Below, piece by piece: positions 55,468 through 63,864 of a stretch of DNA of 64,000 nt. The notes below the pieces were generated by a model. The model was not told the origin of the DNA and searched no databases. It worked only from the letters and a program-made list of their open reading frames with translations. A program made the position numbers and the translations under genes. Source of the stretch: Salinimicrobium sp963739625 (GTDB lineage: Bacteria; Bacteroidota; Bacteroidia; Flavobacteriales; Flavobacteriaceae); assembly GCA_963739625.1 (NCBI GenBank), contig CAVUAU010000018.1, forward strand, positions 194,312 to 258,311, given 5' to 3'. Position 1 is the first letter of the stretch. Every line of letters begins with the position of its first letter.

Positions 55468-56869
55468 TCAGACGTTCGGATAGCAGAAGCTGTCGGTCGA
55501 ACAGTCGCCGCCCTCCAGCCGGATCTGGTGGCTGCGATAGCCTTCGGGGAACTCCACCCAGAACTCCTTGTTCAAGGTCAGGCCGCCCTTCCCACCGACA
55601 TCCGCACATACCATCGCCGCCCCGCGCTCGCCTGGGTAGAACTGGTCGTCCCATGTCGAGTAGAGCGAATTGGTCCAGTAGACACGCTTGCCGTCGCGGC
55701 TGATTTCAACCATCTGCGGGCCATAGCCAAAGGTCTTCCCGTTGGGATGATTGGTCTTGGCGACGATGCCGCCGATCTCGTACCTTTCCAGTCATTTTCG
55801 GGTTCATCGGATCGGACACATCGTACTGATGCATCTCGCCCAGACCCCAGCAGGCGACATAGAGATACTTGTCATCAAGGCTGAGGTCGATGTCGGTGAC
55901 CAGAGGCGGCACTGCGCCAAAGCTCTTGAGCAGGTCTGGAAGGTCGTCGGCATTGGCGGGCACCGGATCGATCGTGATGACCTTTTTCACTTCGAAGCTG
56001 CCGTCATCCCTCCGCCACCAAGTGAAGATGGACCCTTGCAGGTTTGTCGTGTCGACGACGACACCGCAAAAGCCGTATTGTTTGGCAGGGTCATGCGCAG
56101 GTCGAATTTCCAGCGCCATCTGATGGTTCGCTCCAAGGTCGATGGACTGCACGCATCTGCGCGCGCGCAGATCCCAGAAGTGGATGGTGTGCCCGTATTT
56201 GTTTGCAAGCAGGTCTTCGGCGACGATGCCGTTCTCGAACTGCGGCGGCAGACCCCACTCGGAGCTGACCATGTAGTCGCGGGGCAGGTTCCACCAGAAA
56301 TCATAGTGCTTGTCCTGAATCCCCCGATCCATCTCGTAGCGGCCGAGGATCTCGAAGGTCTGGCAATCCATGATGAAGATGCCCGGAGGGCCGTCAGTGC
56401 CGTCCCTGCCGCCACCGCCCAAGGTCGAGACGTAGATACCCTCAGGCCCGCAATGGATGGTGTGGGGGCGCGAATAGCCGGTCTTGGCGAACAGCTCTTC
56501 GGGCTCGATTATCTTGTAAATCCTGGCCCTGAGCGGCTCCTTGACGTCGATGATGTAGATCCGGCTCGACCGGATGCCGGGAATGATCAGGTACCGCCGT
56601 TCCAAGAAGGCGTGCCCGGTCAGCGGCGACAGTGCCGAAGAGCAGGCGTTCCAGCCGAAATGATGAAACTCGTCGCCTTTGTTTGGCATGAACAGGCTGT
56701 GCACGATCTGCCCGCAGGTCTCGGACTTCGGGTCGACGTCGACCACCGCCAGACCATCGGGCTGACTGCCGTCCGGGCTGAGCATCAATGTGAAGGCCAA
56801 CGTTTCGACCGGGGCCTTCATGGCCATGGCCGCGGTGGGGTGGAATGTAGGATCCGGTCTCAGGTTCAT
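55468..56869 (-). CDS. mtoX: Selenium-binding protein 56 / methanethiol oxidase (frameshift near 55781)
   Basis: SBP56-family protein; bacterial members oxidise methanethiol to formaldehyde, H2S and H2O2 and need copper. ATG 56869 (MNLRPDPTFHPTAAMAMKAP) is chosen because GGAGG lies 8 bases upstream. Landmarks include ETLAFTLMLSPDGSQPDGLA, EFHHFGWNACSSAL, RSSRIYIIDVKEPLRARIYK, YSRPHTIHCGPEGIYVSTLG and KHYDFWWNLPRDYMVSSEWG. The frame breaks at 55781: the upstream part ends NPKMTGKV, and the downstream part resumes EIGGIVAKTNHPNGKTFGYG. Removing one base restores about 467 residues, the normal length. A membrane protein gene follows directly. Alphaproteobacterial codon use, unlike everything before 54,790. 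Confidence 0.88.
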
Positions 56870-57593
56870 GGTCATATCCTCCCAGGATGTCTCAGGTACT
56901 TCAACGGGGTGCTTCTTTTTGGGCCTCACCTGCGCCGAGGTCAGTTTTAGCCTGGTCCATAGCGGCATCGGCAACGCGTCAGTTGGACGCCTCAACTGTA
57001 CCACAGCATCCGCCCCCATTCTTTACACAGATGCGCTGATCCGCGGACTAGAGCGGTTGCGGATCGGTGACGTCGAATGCCATGCCGCTGTAGGCTTGGA
57101 ACCTGTCGATCAAGTCACAGCTGCCCGAAAAGGAGAGATCATCAAGCAGGCGCGCGGGAACGATCGGTGAGGGGCATCCAAGCCAGCACGACCGCCCGCT
57201 TTCGGGAAGGCACGCTGCAGCACGTCGAAATTCCTACGTTCATGTCGGGGCAGCGGAACTTGCTGCATCGGCGTGCGTGCGTTTGGTCCGCGTTGCCGAT
57301 CTCCAGTCCGGTCACTTGGAACGGCTGGTTAAGATTGGGGCCGTCTGAGCAGACATGGACGTCTTTTTTCGGGGAAGCGTGCCGCAACGCGGCGAACTGA
57401 ATTGCGGGAAGAAGCCACGACCTTCGCGGATCGTGCTGCACTTGCGTCGGGCAGCTTCGTCCGCACAGCCGACCTCTCGAGGGTCAAGATGCTGCGCGGT
57501 CCATGAACGGCGGCTCTGGGGAACCGCGGCGCAGCATCGTGACGCGCCGCGAAGGGCATGTCCGGGCCCTCGCCAGCCAAACCAGCTTAAGAC
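56870..57593. other. Region without a supported gene, upstream of mtoX
   Basis: About 720 bases of GC-rich DNA. Several open frames exist on both strands, as expected at this GC content, but none shows a recognisable protein or a coherent start signal. It should contain the mtoX promoter. Confidence 0.5.
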
Positions 57594-59651
57594 TTACAAA
57601 TCTTCCCGCCATTTAACGGCAGTCATCTGGAGCCAGCTGGGCAGGAGCGGTTTCAAGGTTGGTGCCAGATCCTCAATGGCGGCGCTTCGGATCAGATTGA
57701 GGACCTGTTTGTCATCGCGGCTCAGTGCTCCTTTCGGCCAGGCGCCCTTGATGCCATCTACCGCTTGCGCGAAGCCCTCGGTCCAGGCTTGGAAGCGCTT
57801 CGGGGGCAGGTCTCGGACCTCTCCGCCGATCTCGCCGAGGATCACGGCCTCGTTCAGCGCGCCGTAACGCAACATGAGGATGTCGAGGATGCGTTGAATG
57901 GAACCGTGGCCCTTCACCTCGATCCCCTCCATTAGCGGCGTCAGCCATTCATCTGGTGGTGCGAATTGCGGGGCGATCAGCACGGCGGTCAAGTAGCCAT
58001 CGATCTGATCTGGTTTGAGCGGGCTGCCTTTGAGCAACCTGGCCAACTCGCCCTGTCGCTCAGCCTCGATTTCGGGCGGATCGAAATCTTCGTTGTCCCA
58101 CTCCAATTCATCGTCAAGATCTTCCATCGCGCGCGCCGCTGCCACCTCCAGCGTTTGCCCGAGGATATCCTCAAAAACGGGTATTTTCCTGATCTCTCGT
58201 CCAGCCTCCAGCGCCTGGGCGACAACGGCAAAGCTCATCCACGCGTCATGCGGGGCGCTGCGGTCGTGGCGCAGGATCAGCGCTGATCGGGCAAAGAGTT
58301 TTGCCCAGCGATCACGCCTTTCCTCTAGATGCCCCGCGACGATCTTCTTTGCGCTGGCGGCGGTTGACGCCGCTTCAAGCGCTGCGATCAAAGTGGCGTC
58401 AGAGACGAACCAGCTGCTGGAGATGTCATGTTCTGAAAGCCAGTCCCGGCTCTTGCCGATCAACCGGCCGCGTCGGTTGTCTGACAGAGCCGCAAGCTCT
58501 CCTTCCGGATCAACCGCCGCGAGCAGTGCCGCATGCCCCCCGGTTCGTGGCGTCACATCGCCAACGCCGAACATCGGCGCGACATCCAGGAAGCCCGGCG
58601 TCGTCACCGCACCGCGCGCCAACCCGTCGCCAAGGGCGAAGCCAATGGCGGGGGCGAGGTAGGAAGGCGACACGTCATGCATCGTCATCGCCTGTTCAAT
58701 TTGCTCGACGATGGTTTTCTGATCGCCTCTGCTGGAACAAGGAATGACATAAGCGTCCTTCATCCCGTGCCCTTCCTTGATCATTGCCGCGGCCACCGCG
58801 CGCGTGCTTCCACGGCTACAGACGCCTATGATGCTTTGCGAGCCGGTGCCGTCGGGAAGCGACGTCATCACCCGATGAAGCTGCCAAGGTTGCGGGACAG
58901 TTCCACCTGACGGCTCCCGCCGCAGCGCGGTCTTGATCAGCGTATCGAGCGCTTTGCCGTTTGGCAGCCAGTTGCGGATCAGGATGAGGTCGGACAGCAG
59001 GGCGGCATCCACATGTGCGCTTTCCGCAAGCAGCCCGAACCCGGCGATGGCCGCATCGCGCATCTCCGCAACCGGATCGAGCAGAAAGTACCGCCCCACG
59101 GCAATCATGCGTGGATCGCCTTGCCCGATCATCCGCGTCAGAAATGCGGTTGTCACCCGAGTCGGCATGGCGCCCACAACTTCGCGAAGCCCGGTATAGG
59201 CCTCAAAAGGCGTGGACCCGTTCGGGACAAGCCCTTCCGCTAGCCCCGCGACATCCGGAAGCTCAGGTATCTCGTCTCCCTCAAAAGCCTCAAAAGCGTC
59301 GGGTGCCGTGCGCAGCTGGTCGGGGGCTGTGAGACCGGCGCGGAGGTAGGCCTGGCAAAGTCCGAAGCAGGTCTCGGCGTCAAGCTCACCTGCCTCCGTC
59401 CGTTCTGTCAGGCCCGCCGCAAGGACCTGGAAAAAGTCGCTCGCCCCCGGCTCCTCATTTTCATGGTTCATTCGCGCCTCGTCCAGGATACGCGACATGA
59501 GGGCAAGACAGTCATCGGTGCGCTCTGTGTCTTTCTTGGACAGCGTGTCGACGAGCTCCAGAACCGCTTCCGGATCAAGGGAAAGAGGCGCCGCCCACCG
59601 ATCCGCCCACAACAGCGTTCCTCTTGGATCACCTGTGATTGGCCGATCCAT
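57594..59651 (-). CDS. Large HEAT-like protein with C-terminal YecA/UPF0149-like domain
   Basis: 685 residues from ATG 59651 (MDRPITGDPRGTLLWADRWA); the open frame continues upstream to 59876, but that part looks non-coding and contains a repeat found elsewhere. The first 550 residues are alpha-helical and repeat-like (AEMRDAAIAGFGLLAESAHV, QPWQLHRVMTSLPDGTGSQ), suggesting a HEAT-type scaffold. Residues about 540-660 resemble the YecA/UPF0149 fold (KPDQIDGYLTAVLIAPQFAP followed by PDEWLTPLMEG). The usual C-terminal SEC-C zinc motif of YecA proteins is absent. There is no signal peptide or membrane segment. The function is unknown; the domain reading is by eye. Confidence 0.7.
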   Translation of the reverse strand: MDRPITGDPRGTLLWADRWAAPLSLDPEAVLELVDTLSKKDTERTDDCLALMSRILDEARMNHENEEPGASDFFQVLAAGLTERTEAGELDAETCFGLCQAYLRAGLTAPDQLRTAPDAFEAFEGDEIPELPDVAGLAEGLVPNGSTPFEAYTGLREVVGAMPTRVTTAFLTRMIGQGDPRMIAVGRYFLLDPVAEMRDAAIAGFGLLAESAHVDAALLSDLILIRNWLPNGKALDTLIKTALRREPSGGTVPQPWQLHRVMTSLPDGTGSQSIIGVCSRGSTRAVAAAMIKEGHGMKDAYVIPCSSRGDQKTIVEQIEQAMTMHDVSPSYLAPAIGFALGDGLARGAVTTPGFLDVAPMFGVGDVTPRTGGHAALLAAVDPEGELAALSDNRRGRLIGKSRDWLSEHDISSSWFVSDATLIAALEAASTAASAKKIVAGHLEERRDRWAKLFARSALILRHDRSAPHDAWMSFAVVAQALEAGREIRKIPVFEDILGQTLEVAAARAMEDLDDELEWDNEDFDPPEIEAERQGELARLLKGSPLKPDQIDGYLTAVLIAPQFAPPDEWLTPLMEGIEVKGHGSIQRILDILMLRYGALNEAVILGEIGGEVRDLPPKRFQAWTEGFAQAVDGIKGAWPKGALSRDDKQVLNLIRSAAIEDLAPTLKPLLPSWLQMTAVKWREDL

Positions 59652-59831
59652 AAGACAAGTGTCGACTATTTCAGTCACCAAATGCCCCCAGCTTTTTGCA
59701 GCTGCGCACCGCGTCAAAGGCTTTTGCGCACCGCCGTTCTCAGCAAAGGCTAACATCGGCAAGTGGTGTCCGAAAGTCGGCTTCGTTCTTAGACCGTGTG
59801 AATTCGACGGGGCCTGAATTTCGCGCGCGCG

Positions 59832-59860
59832 GCGAATGTCTCCTTCGACGGGCCGCGCCG
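59832..59860. repeat. 29-nt repeat, copy A
   Basis: Matches 61891-61919 at 26 of 29 positions, same orientation. Core: GTCTCCTT, one variable base, GACGGGCCGCG. Located between the ABC permease 3' end and the HEAT/YecA gene start, about 180 bases upstream of the latter. Confidence 0.7.
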
Positions 59861-59904
59861 CAGCATCCTGCCTCACGGCGGAAGTCCGGTCCGGGCCGTT
59901 CGCG

Positions 59905-60708
59905 TCACGTGCGCCGGTACAGCCACAGGGTGACAGGGGCCAGCGTCGCCGTGAGGAGGGCGGGCGCGAGGAGCGCGAGCGCGATCTGCCCCGGTGTCGA
60001 CGTTCCCGCCATCAGCCCGCGCATGGCGGTGGTCATCAGCGAGATCGGATTCACCTCCACGAAGGCGCGCAGCCAGTCCGGCATGGTGTCCGGCCGCACC
60101 ATGATGTTGGACGCGAAGACCACCGGGAAGAGCACGGTGAAGCCCAGCGTCATGACCGTGGTGGGGGTTCGCACCAGCAGGCCCAGGACGATGAAGACCC
60201 AGCCGATCCCGAAGCCGATGCCGAGAAGCAGGGCGAAGGCGGCCGCCACGCCCGGGAGACCCGCCTCGGGACGGTACCCGAGCATGAGCCCGATCCCCAG
60301 AATGATCGCGCCCGCGATCAGATGGCGCAGCATGTCTCCGACGACGAGCCCGGCGAAGGGCGAGAGCGGCCAGATCGGCAGGCTCCGGAACCTGTCGAAC
60401 AGCCCCTTGCCGAGGTCCGTCGACAGGCCCATGCCGGAATAGACCGCATTGAAGGCCACCGTCTGCACGAGGATCCCGGGCAGGAAGAACTGCAGGTAAT
60501 CGCCGGTCGATCCCGCCAGCGCGCCCCCGAAGACGAAGGTGAAGAGCAGCGTGAACATGAGAGGCGTCATGATCAGGTCGAAAAGCTGCTCGGGCACGTG
60601 ACGGAATTTCAGCACCGCCCGCCACCCGAAGGTCAGCGCGTTCGACAGCGCCGAGGGGCGCGGCGGCCGCGCGGCGTGCCGAAGCGTGGCGGGGGTGATG
60701 CCGGTCAT
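59905..60708 (-). CDS. ABC-2 type exporter permease (DrrB-like)
   Basis: 267 residues from ATG 60708 (MTGITPATLRHAARPPRPSA), which overlaps the ATPase stop by four bases (ATGA). It has six membrane helices with the ABC-2 pattern: PEQLFDLIMTPLMFTLLFTF, FDRFRSLPIWPLSPFAGLVV (the coupling-type segment), and FPVVFASNIMVRPDTMPDWL with VNPISLMTTAMRGLMAG. This is the daunorubicin-resistance DrrB-like or multidrug/polyketide exporter type. With the adjacent ATPase it should export a hydrophobic compound; the substrate is unknown. The GC content here looks higher than in the mtoX and YecA genes. Confidence 0.9.
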   Translation of the reverse strand: MTGITPATLRHAARPPRPSALSNALTFGWRAVLKFRHVPEQLFDLIMTPLMFTLLFTFVFGGALAGSTGDYLQFFLPGILVQTVAFNAVYSGMGLSTDLGKGLFDRFRSLPIWPLSPFAGLVVGDMLRHLIAGAIILGIGLMLGYRPEAGLPGVAAAFALLLGIGFGIGWVFIVLGLLVRTPTTVMTLGFTVLFPVVFASNIMVRPDTMPDWLRAFVEVNPISLMTTAMRGLMAGTSTPGQIALALLAPALLTATLAPVTLWLYRRT

Positions 60709-61709
60709 GCGGCATCCTCCGCCCGGGTCGCGCCGCCGCCCGTCAGCGCGAAGAACACCTCCTCGAGGCTCGGCGACCCCATCGCGAAGTCCTCGAGCGC
60801 GATGCCCGCCGAGACGAGCGCGGCAAGCGCCGCATTGGCGGCCTCCGGCGTCCTGGCCATGACCGACAGACGCGCGCCATCCGGGTCGCGCTGGACCGGC
60901 GCGTCGAGCCGCTCCTCGAGCAGCGCACCCGCACGGTCGATCTCCGCGGGGTCGGAGACGGTCACGTGCAGGAAGCCCGAACCGGTCGCCGCCTTCAGCT
61001 CCCGGCTCGTGCCTTCCGCGATCTTCCGGCCGTGGTCGATCACGGCGATCCGCTCGGCGAGCTGGTCCGCCTCCTCGAGATACTGCGTGGTGAGCAGAAC
61101 GGTGACGCCCGATCGCGCGAGTTCCCGGATCATGCGCCACACCCTCTGCCGCGCGGTGGGGTCGAGGCCCGTCGTCGGCTCGTCGAGAAACAGCACGCCC
61201 GGCGTCACGATCAGCGACGCGGCGATGTCGAGGCGTCGTCGCATCCCGCCCGAATAGTCCTTCACCTGCCGATGCCGCGCGTCGGTGAGCTCGAACGCCG
61301 CCAGAAGCTCGTCGGCCCGCCGCCGCGCCGCCTGTCGGCCGAAGCCCCAGAGCCGCGCGAGGAAGATCAGGTTCTCGCGCCCCGTCAGATCCTCGTCGAG
61401 CGAGGCGAACTGCCCGGTCATCGCGATCGAGGCCCGCACCGCGTCCGGCTCCGCGCGCAGGTCGTGCCCCATCACCTCGGCGGCGCCGGCGTCGGGGCGG
61501 GTCAACGTGGCGAGCATCCGCATCAGAGTGGTCTTTCCGGCGCCGTTCGGCCCCAGGATCGCGAAGATGGTCCCGCGCGGCACGTCAAGGTCGATGCCCG
61601 CCACCGCCTGAAGATCCCCGAAGCGCTTGACCAGTCCGCGCGCCAGGATCGCCGGCGCGGCGTCGGTCCCGGCCTCCGATGAACCCGTGTTCGACGCGGC
61701 GTCCGGCAT
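60705..61709 (-). CDS. ABC transporter ATP-binding protein (DrrA-like)
   Basis: 334 residues from ATG 61709 (MPDAASNTGSSEAGTDAAPA); an in-frame ATG at 61751 would add 14 residues. Walker A GPNGAGKTTLMRMLATLTRP, Q-loop region SIAMTGQFASLDEDLTGREN, signature DYSGGMRRRLDIAASLIVTP, Walker B GVLFLDEPTTGLDPTARQRV and the switch histidine region TVLLTTQYLEEADQLAERIA are all present. The C-terminal domain of about 100 residues ending MGSPSLEEVFFALTGG is characteristic of the DrrA subfamily. It is the first gene of a two-gene operon with the permease (4-bp overlap). Confidence 0.93.
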   Translation of the reverse strand: MPDAASNTGSSEAGTDAAPAILARGLVKRFGDLQAVAGIDLDVPRGTIFAILGPNGAGKTTLMRMLATLTRPDAGAAEVMGHDLRAEPDAVRASIAMTGQFASLDEDLTGRENLIFLARLWGFGRQAARRRADELLAAFELTDARHRQVKDYSGGMRRRLDIAASLIVTPGVLFLDEPTTGLDPTARQRVWRMIRELARSGVTVLLTTQYLEEADQLAERIAVIDHGRKIAEGTSRELKAATGSGFLHVTVSDPAEIDRAGALLEERLDAPVQRDPDGARLSVMARTPEAANAALAALVSAGIALEDFAMGSPSLEEVFFALTGGGATRAEDAA

Positions 61710-61890
61710 CTGTCCTCTTGGCGACCGCTCAATTCCGGAAGGTGAAATCACGGCCTGGTCGACCTGCGGCGGGACTTTCCCGTGAGCATCGCCTTGACCG
61801 GGTGACGATCAGCCTCCGATCGGAGGTCTGCTCCATCTTTCCGGCACAGGTCAAGCGCCTCAGACTTGCGAAGACGTCCCCGCGCGCCAA

Positions 61891-61919
61891 GCGAACGTCT
61901 CCTTGGACGGGCCGCGTCG
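61891..61919. repeat. 29-nt repeat, copy B
   Basis: Second copy of the 59832-59860 element, 26 of 29 identical, same orientation, about 180 bases upstream of the ABC ATPase start at 61709. The two copies bracket the ABC operon. Confidence 0.7.
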
Positions 61920-62675
61920 AGGCGCCGGCCACGCGCACGGACGGCCCCTCCAGGCCGATTTCGAAGTTTCCCGGAATGGGTGAGATCGGCAAGCCCTCAC
62001 TTCGAGATGGTCGGCCCGCGTCCCGTTTCCAGGTTCTCCCGCAGCCCGGAACAGGTTTTTTTCGACCAATCCCTTCGCCATGCGCATTCGGGCCAATCTT
62101 CATTCCGGAAGACCCGACACGCCGCGCGCCGCGCCCTCTCTTGACGGATCAAGACCGGCCGTCCTGCGACAGGGTTCGACATGCACGTTTCATTCTCTCT
62201 CATTCACCCGGAGCGGGCCGACGCCGGCGAGCGCGCGGTGCGCGGTGAGGCCCAAGCCTTTCTTATCCGGTCCGGCGCGCGCCTGATCGAAGCCCTGCGT
62301 CTCGTCGGTGGCGAAGAGGCCATAGGCCTCGGATATGCGTTTCGCGACATCGTGCTCGAGGCGGGTTTTTCAGCGGCCTGCTCTCATGATCGCTGTCAAT
62401 TCTTGTTTCATGGCAATTTCTCCGGCGACGCCGGATACAGGTTGATGTGGATGCGCAGGGTCGGAGACGGAACTGAAGACGACGGTTGAGCAAGCTCTCA
62501 TACGCGGGTTGGGTACCGCATGACCGTGGTTTCGTCCTGGGGCTGCCTCGCTCTAAGGGGCGAGCGTCGATCTCGTCGGCTCATAACAGGGCACGAGGAT
62601 TCCCCACCGCGTTCCGTCCCCGACCCTGCGCATCGGAAGGGTCGAAGCTTCGTTCTTCTCCGCCTCGTCGGCGCG
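61920..62675. other. GC-rich region without a supported gene
   Basis: About 750 bases between repeat copy B and the IS110 transposase. Open frames exist on both strands (for example 62181-62489 plus) but none has a recognisable protein, so none is called. The distal end of the IS110 element should lie somewhere in the last 200 bases; I could not define it. Confidence 0.5.
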
Positions 62676-63782
62676 TCAGGCTCCGGCAGGCGTCACGGTT
62701 CGGGCAATGGCCCAGATGAAGCCCGCCATTTCTCGAGCGATGGCCGTGGTGGCCACCACTTTCGGCTTGCCCGCCGCCATCAGGTGCCGATAGCGCTGGC
62801 ACATCCGCAATTGACCCTTCCAGGCGATGTCGCGCACGGGCTGGGGCAACGCCTCGATCCGGTCGAGGAGCTTTCGGCTGACGCGGGCCTGCATCCGGTA
62901 GCTCCAGGCGCCCTCGACCAGCGCCCGGCGCGCAAGCCCGCTGCCGGCCTTGGTGATGCCGCCGCGACGGACCGTGGCGCCGCTGGAATGCTCCGAGGGT
63001 GTCAGCCCAAGGTAGGCCATCAACTGCCGCGGATTGTCGAACCGCGAGAAGTCGCCGACCTCGGCCACCACCGTCACCGCCACGATGAACGCCACCCCGC
63101 GCATCGCCTGCACGGCCTCGACCACCGGCGTGAGGCTCCAGCCCGGCAGCAGATCGGCGATCTGTTTCGTCAACCGCTCGATCCGCGCCTCGGCATCGGT
63201 GACGGCGTGGATGTAGTCCTGGAGCACGATCTGCTGCGCCGGCTGCTCGAACCGGACTGTCGTCAGCCAGCGGCGGTAAGCCTTCGTCCAGCCCTTCTTC
63301 CCGGATAGATCGGCCATGCCGCAGGAGGAAGCCTTGGAGATGCTGGCGCGCCTTGCCCGCGACACGCACGGCCGTCGCCCGCGCCCGGACGAGATCGCGC
63401 ATCGCCTCGTGCGCGGCGTCCGGCACCCAGACCGCCGTCAACTCGCCGGCCCGGTGTAGCTTTGCCAGCATGATGCCGTCGCGCCGGTCGGTCTTCACCC
63501 GGTCGCCGGTCTTCACTGGAATGAGCGATGGTGCGACGACCATGCAGTCATGCCCAAGCTCGGTCAGTTGCCGATGCAGGCCGTAGCCGCAGGGTCCGGC
63601 TTCGTAGCAGAAGTGGAGCGGTGCCCGTCGCCGCCCAGCTTCTTGGCAAGCCTGCGGACGTGATCGACGCGGTTGTGGATTGTGCCCCAGTGGCGAACCT
63701 CGCCGCCCCGTTCTCCATGCGCGATCGCCACGGAGATCGTCGCCTTGTGGACATCCAGCCCGACGAACATGGTATTCTGCAT
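62676..63782 (-). pseudogene. IS110 family transposase (two frameshifts)
   Basis: DEDD/RuvC-type transposase with a C-terminal Transposase_20 domain, about 368 residues when joined. The start is MQNTMFVGLDVHKATISVAI. Acidic motifs are GLDVHK, CYEAGPCGYGLHRQL and KTDRRDGIMLAKLH; the C-terminal part carries MAYLGLTPSEHSSGATVRRG with the candidate catalytic serine. The frame breaks near 63618 (one base missing, between GGDGHR and LHFCYEAG) and near 63315 (one extra base, between FLLRHG and SGKKGWTKAYRRW). All motifs are conserved around the breaks, so these may be sequence errors, as elsewhere in the window; if real, the copy is inactive. IS110 enzymes recombine DNA guided by a bridge RNA. Confidence 0.88.
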
Positions 63783-63783
63783 C

Positions 63784-63864
63784 GCGGTCTCTCCCCCATT
63801 CTTGAGGCTCGGCGCCAGCCCGCCTGGCGCAATCCTCGAAGGAGAATGCCGCGGGAGAGACCGC
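63784..63864 (-). ncRNA. Nested stem-loop 5' of the IS110 transposase, candidate bridge-RNA portion
   Basis: Four stacked helices can be drawn: GCGGTCTCTCCC (63784-63795) / GGGAGAGACCGC (63853-63864), 12 bp perfect; CATTCT (63797-63802) / AGAATG (63843-63848); GAGG (63804-63807) / CCTC (63834-63837); GCGCCAG (63812-63818) / CTGGCGC (63824-63830) with a 5-nt loop. Asymmetric internal loops lie between them. It ends one base before the transposase ATG at 63782. In IS110 elements the bridge RNA is encoded in this non-coding end; identity is inferred from position and structure only. Confidence 0.5.

Larger units (their letters stand above)
62676..63864 (-). mobile_element. IS110 family insertion sequence (ends not resolved)
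   Basis: Minimal extent covers the transposase and the nested hairpin immediately 5' of it. IS110 elements usually lack terminal inverted repeats, so the ends cannot be placed by eye. The 5' end probably extends beyond 63,864, perhaps past the window edge. The region 63865-64000 has no recognisable gene. Confidence 0.7.

Noticed and set aside
55751..56950. 399-residue open frame on the plus strand opposite mtoX
   Set aside because: Antisense to a well-conserved SBP56 gene and without recognisable motifs.
59652..59876. 75-residue N-terminal extension of the HEAT/YecA protein
   Set aside because: It includes the dispersed 29-nt repeat and has a low-quality composition; ATG 59651 gives a more natural start, although this is not certain.
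59836..61257. 473-residue open frame on the plus strand opposite the ABC transporter genes
   Set aside because: It is antisense to clearly conserved ABC genes, its composition is Arg/Gly/Glu-rich, and such frames are expected in GC-rich DNA.
62181..62489. 102-residue open frame upstream of the IS110 element
   Set aside because: No recognisable family and no start signal; open frames of this size are common at this GC content.
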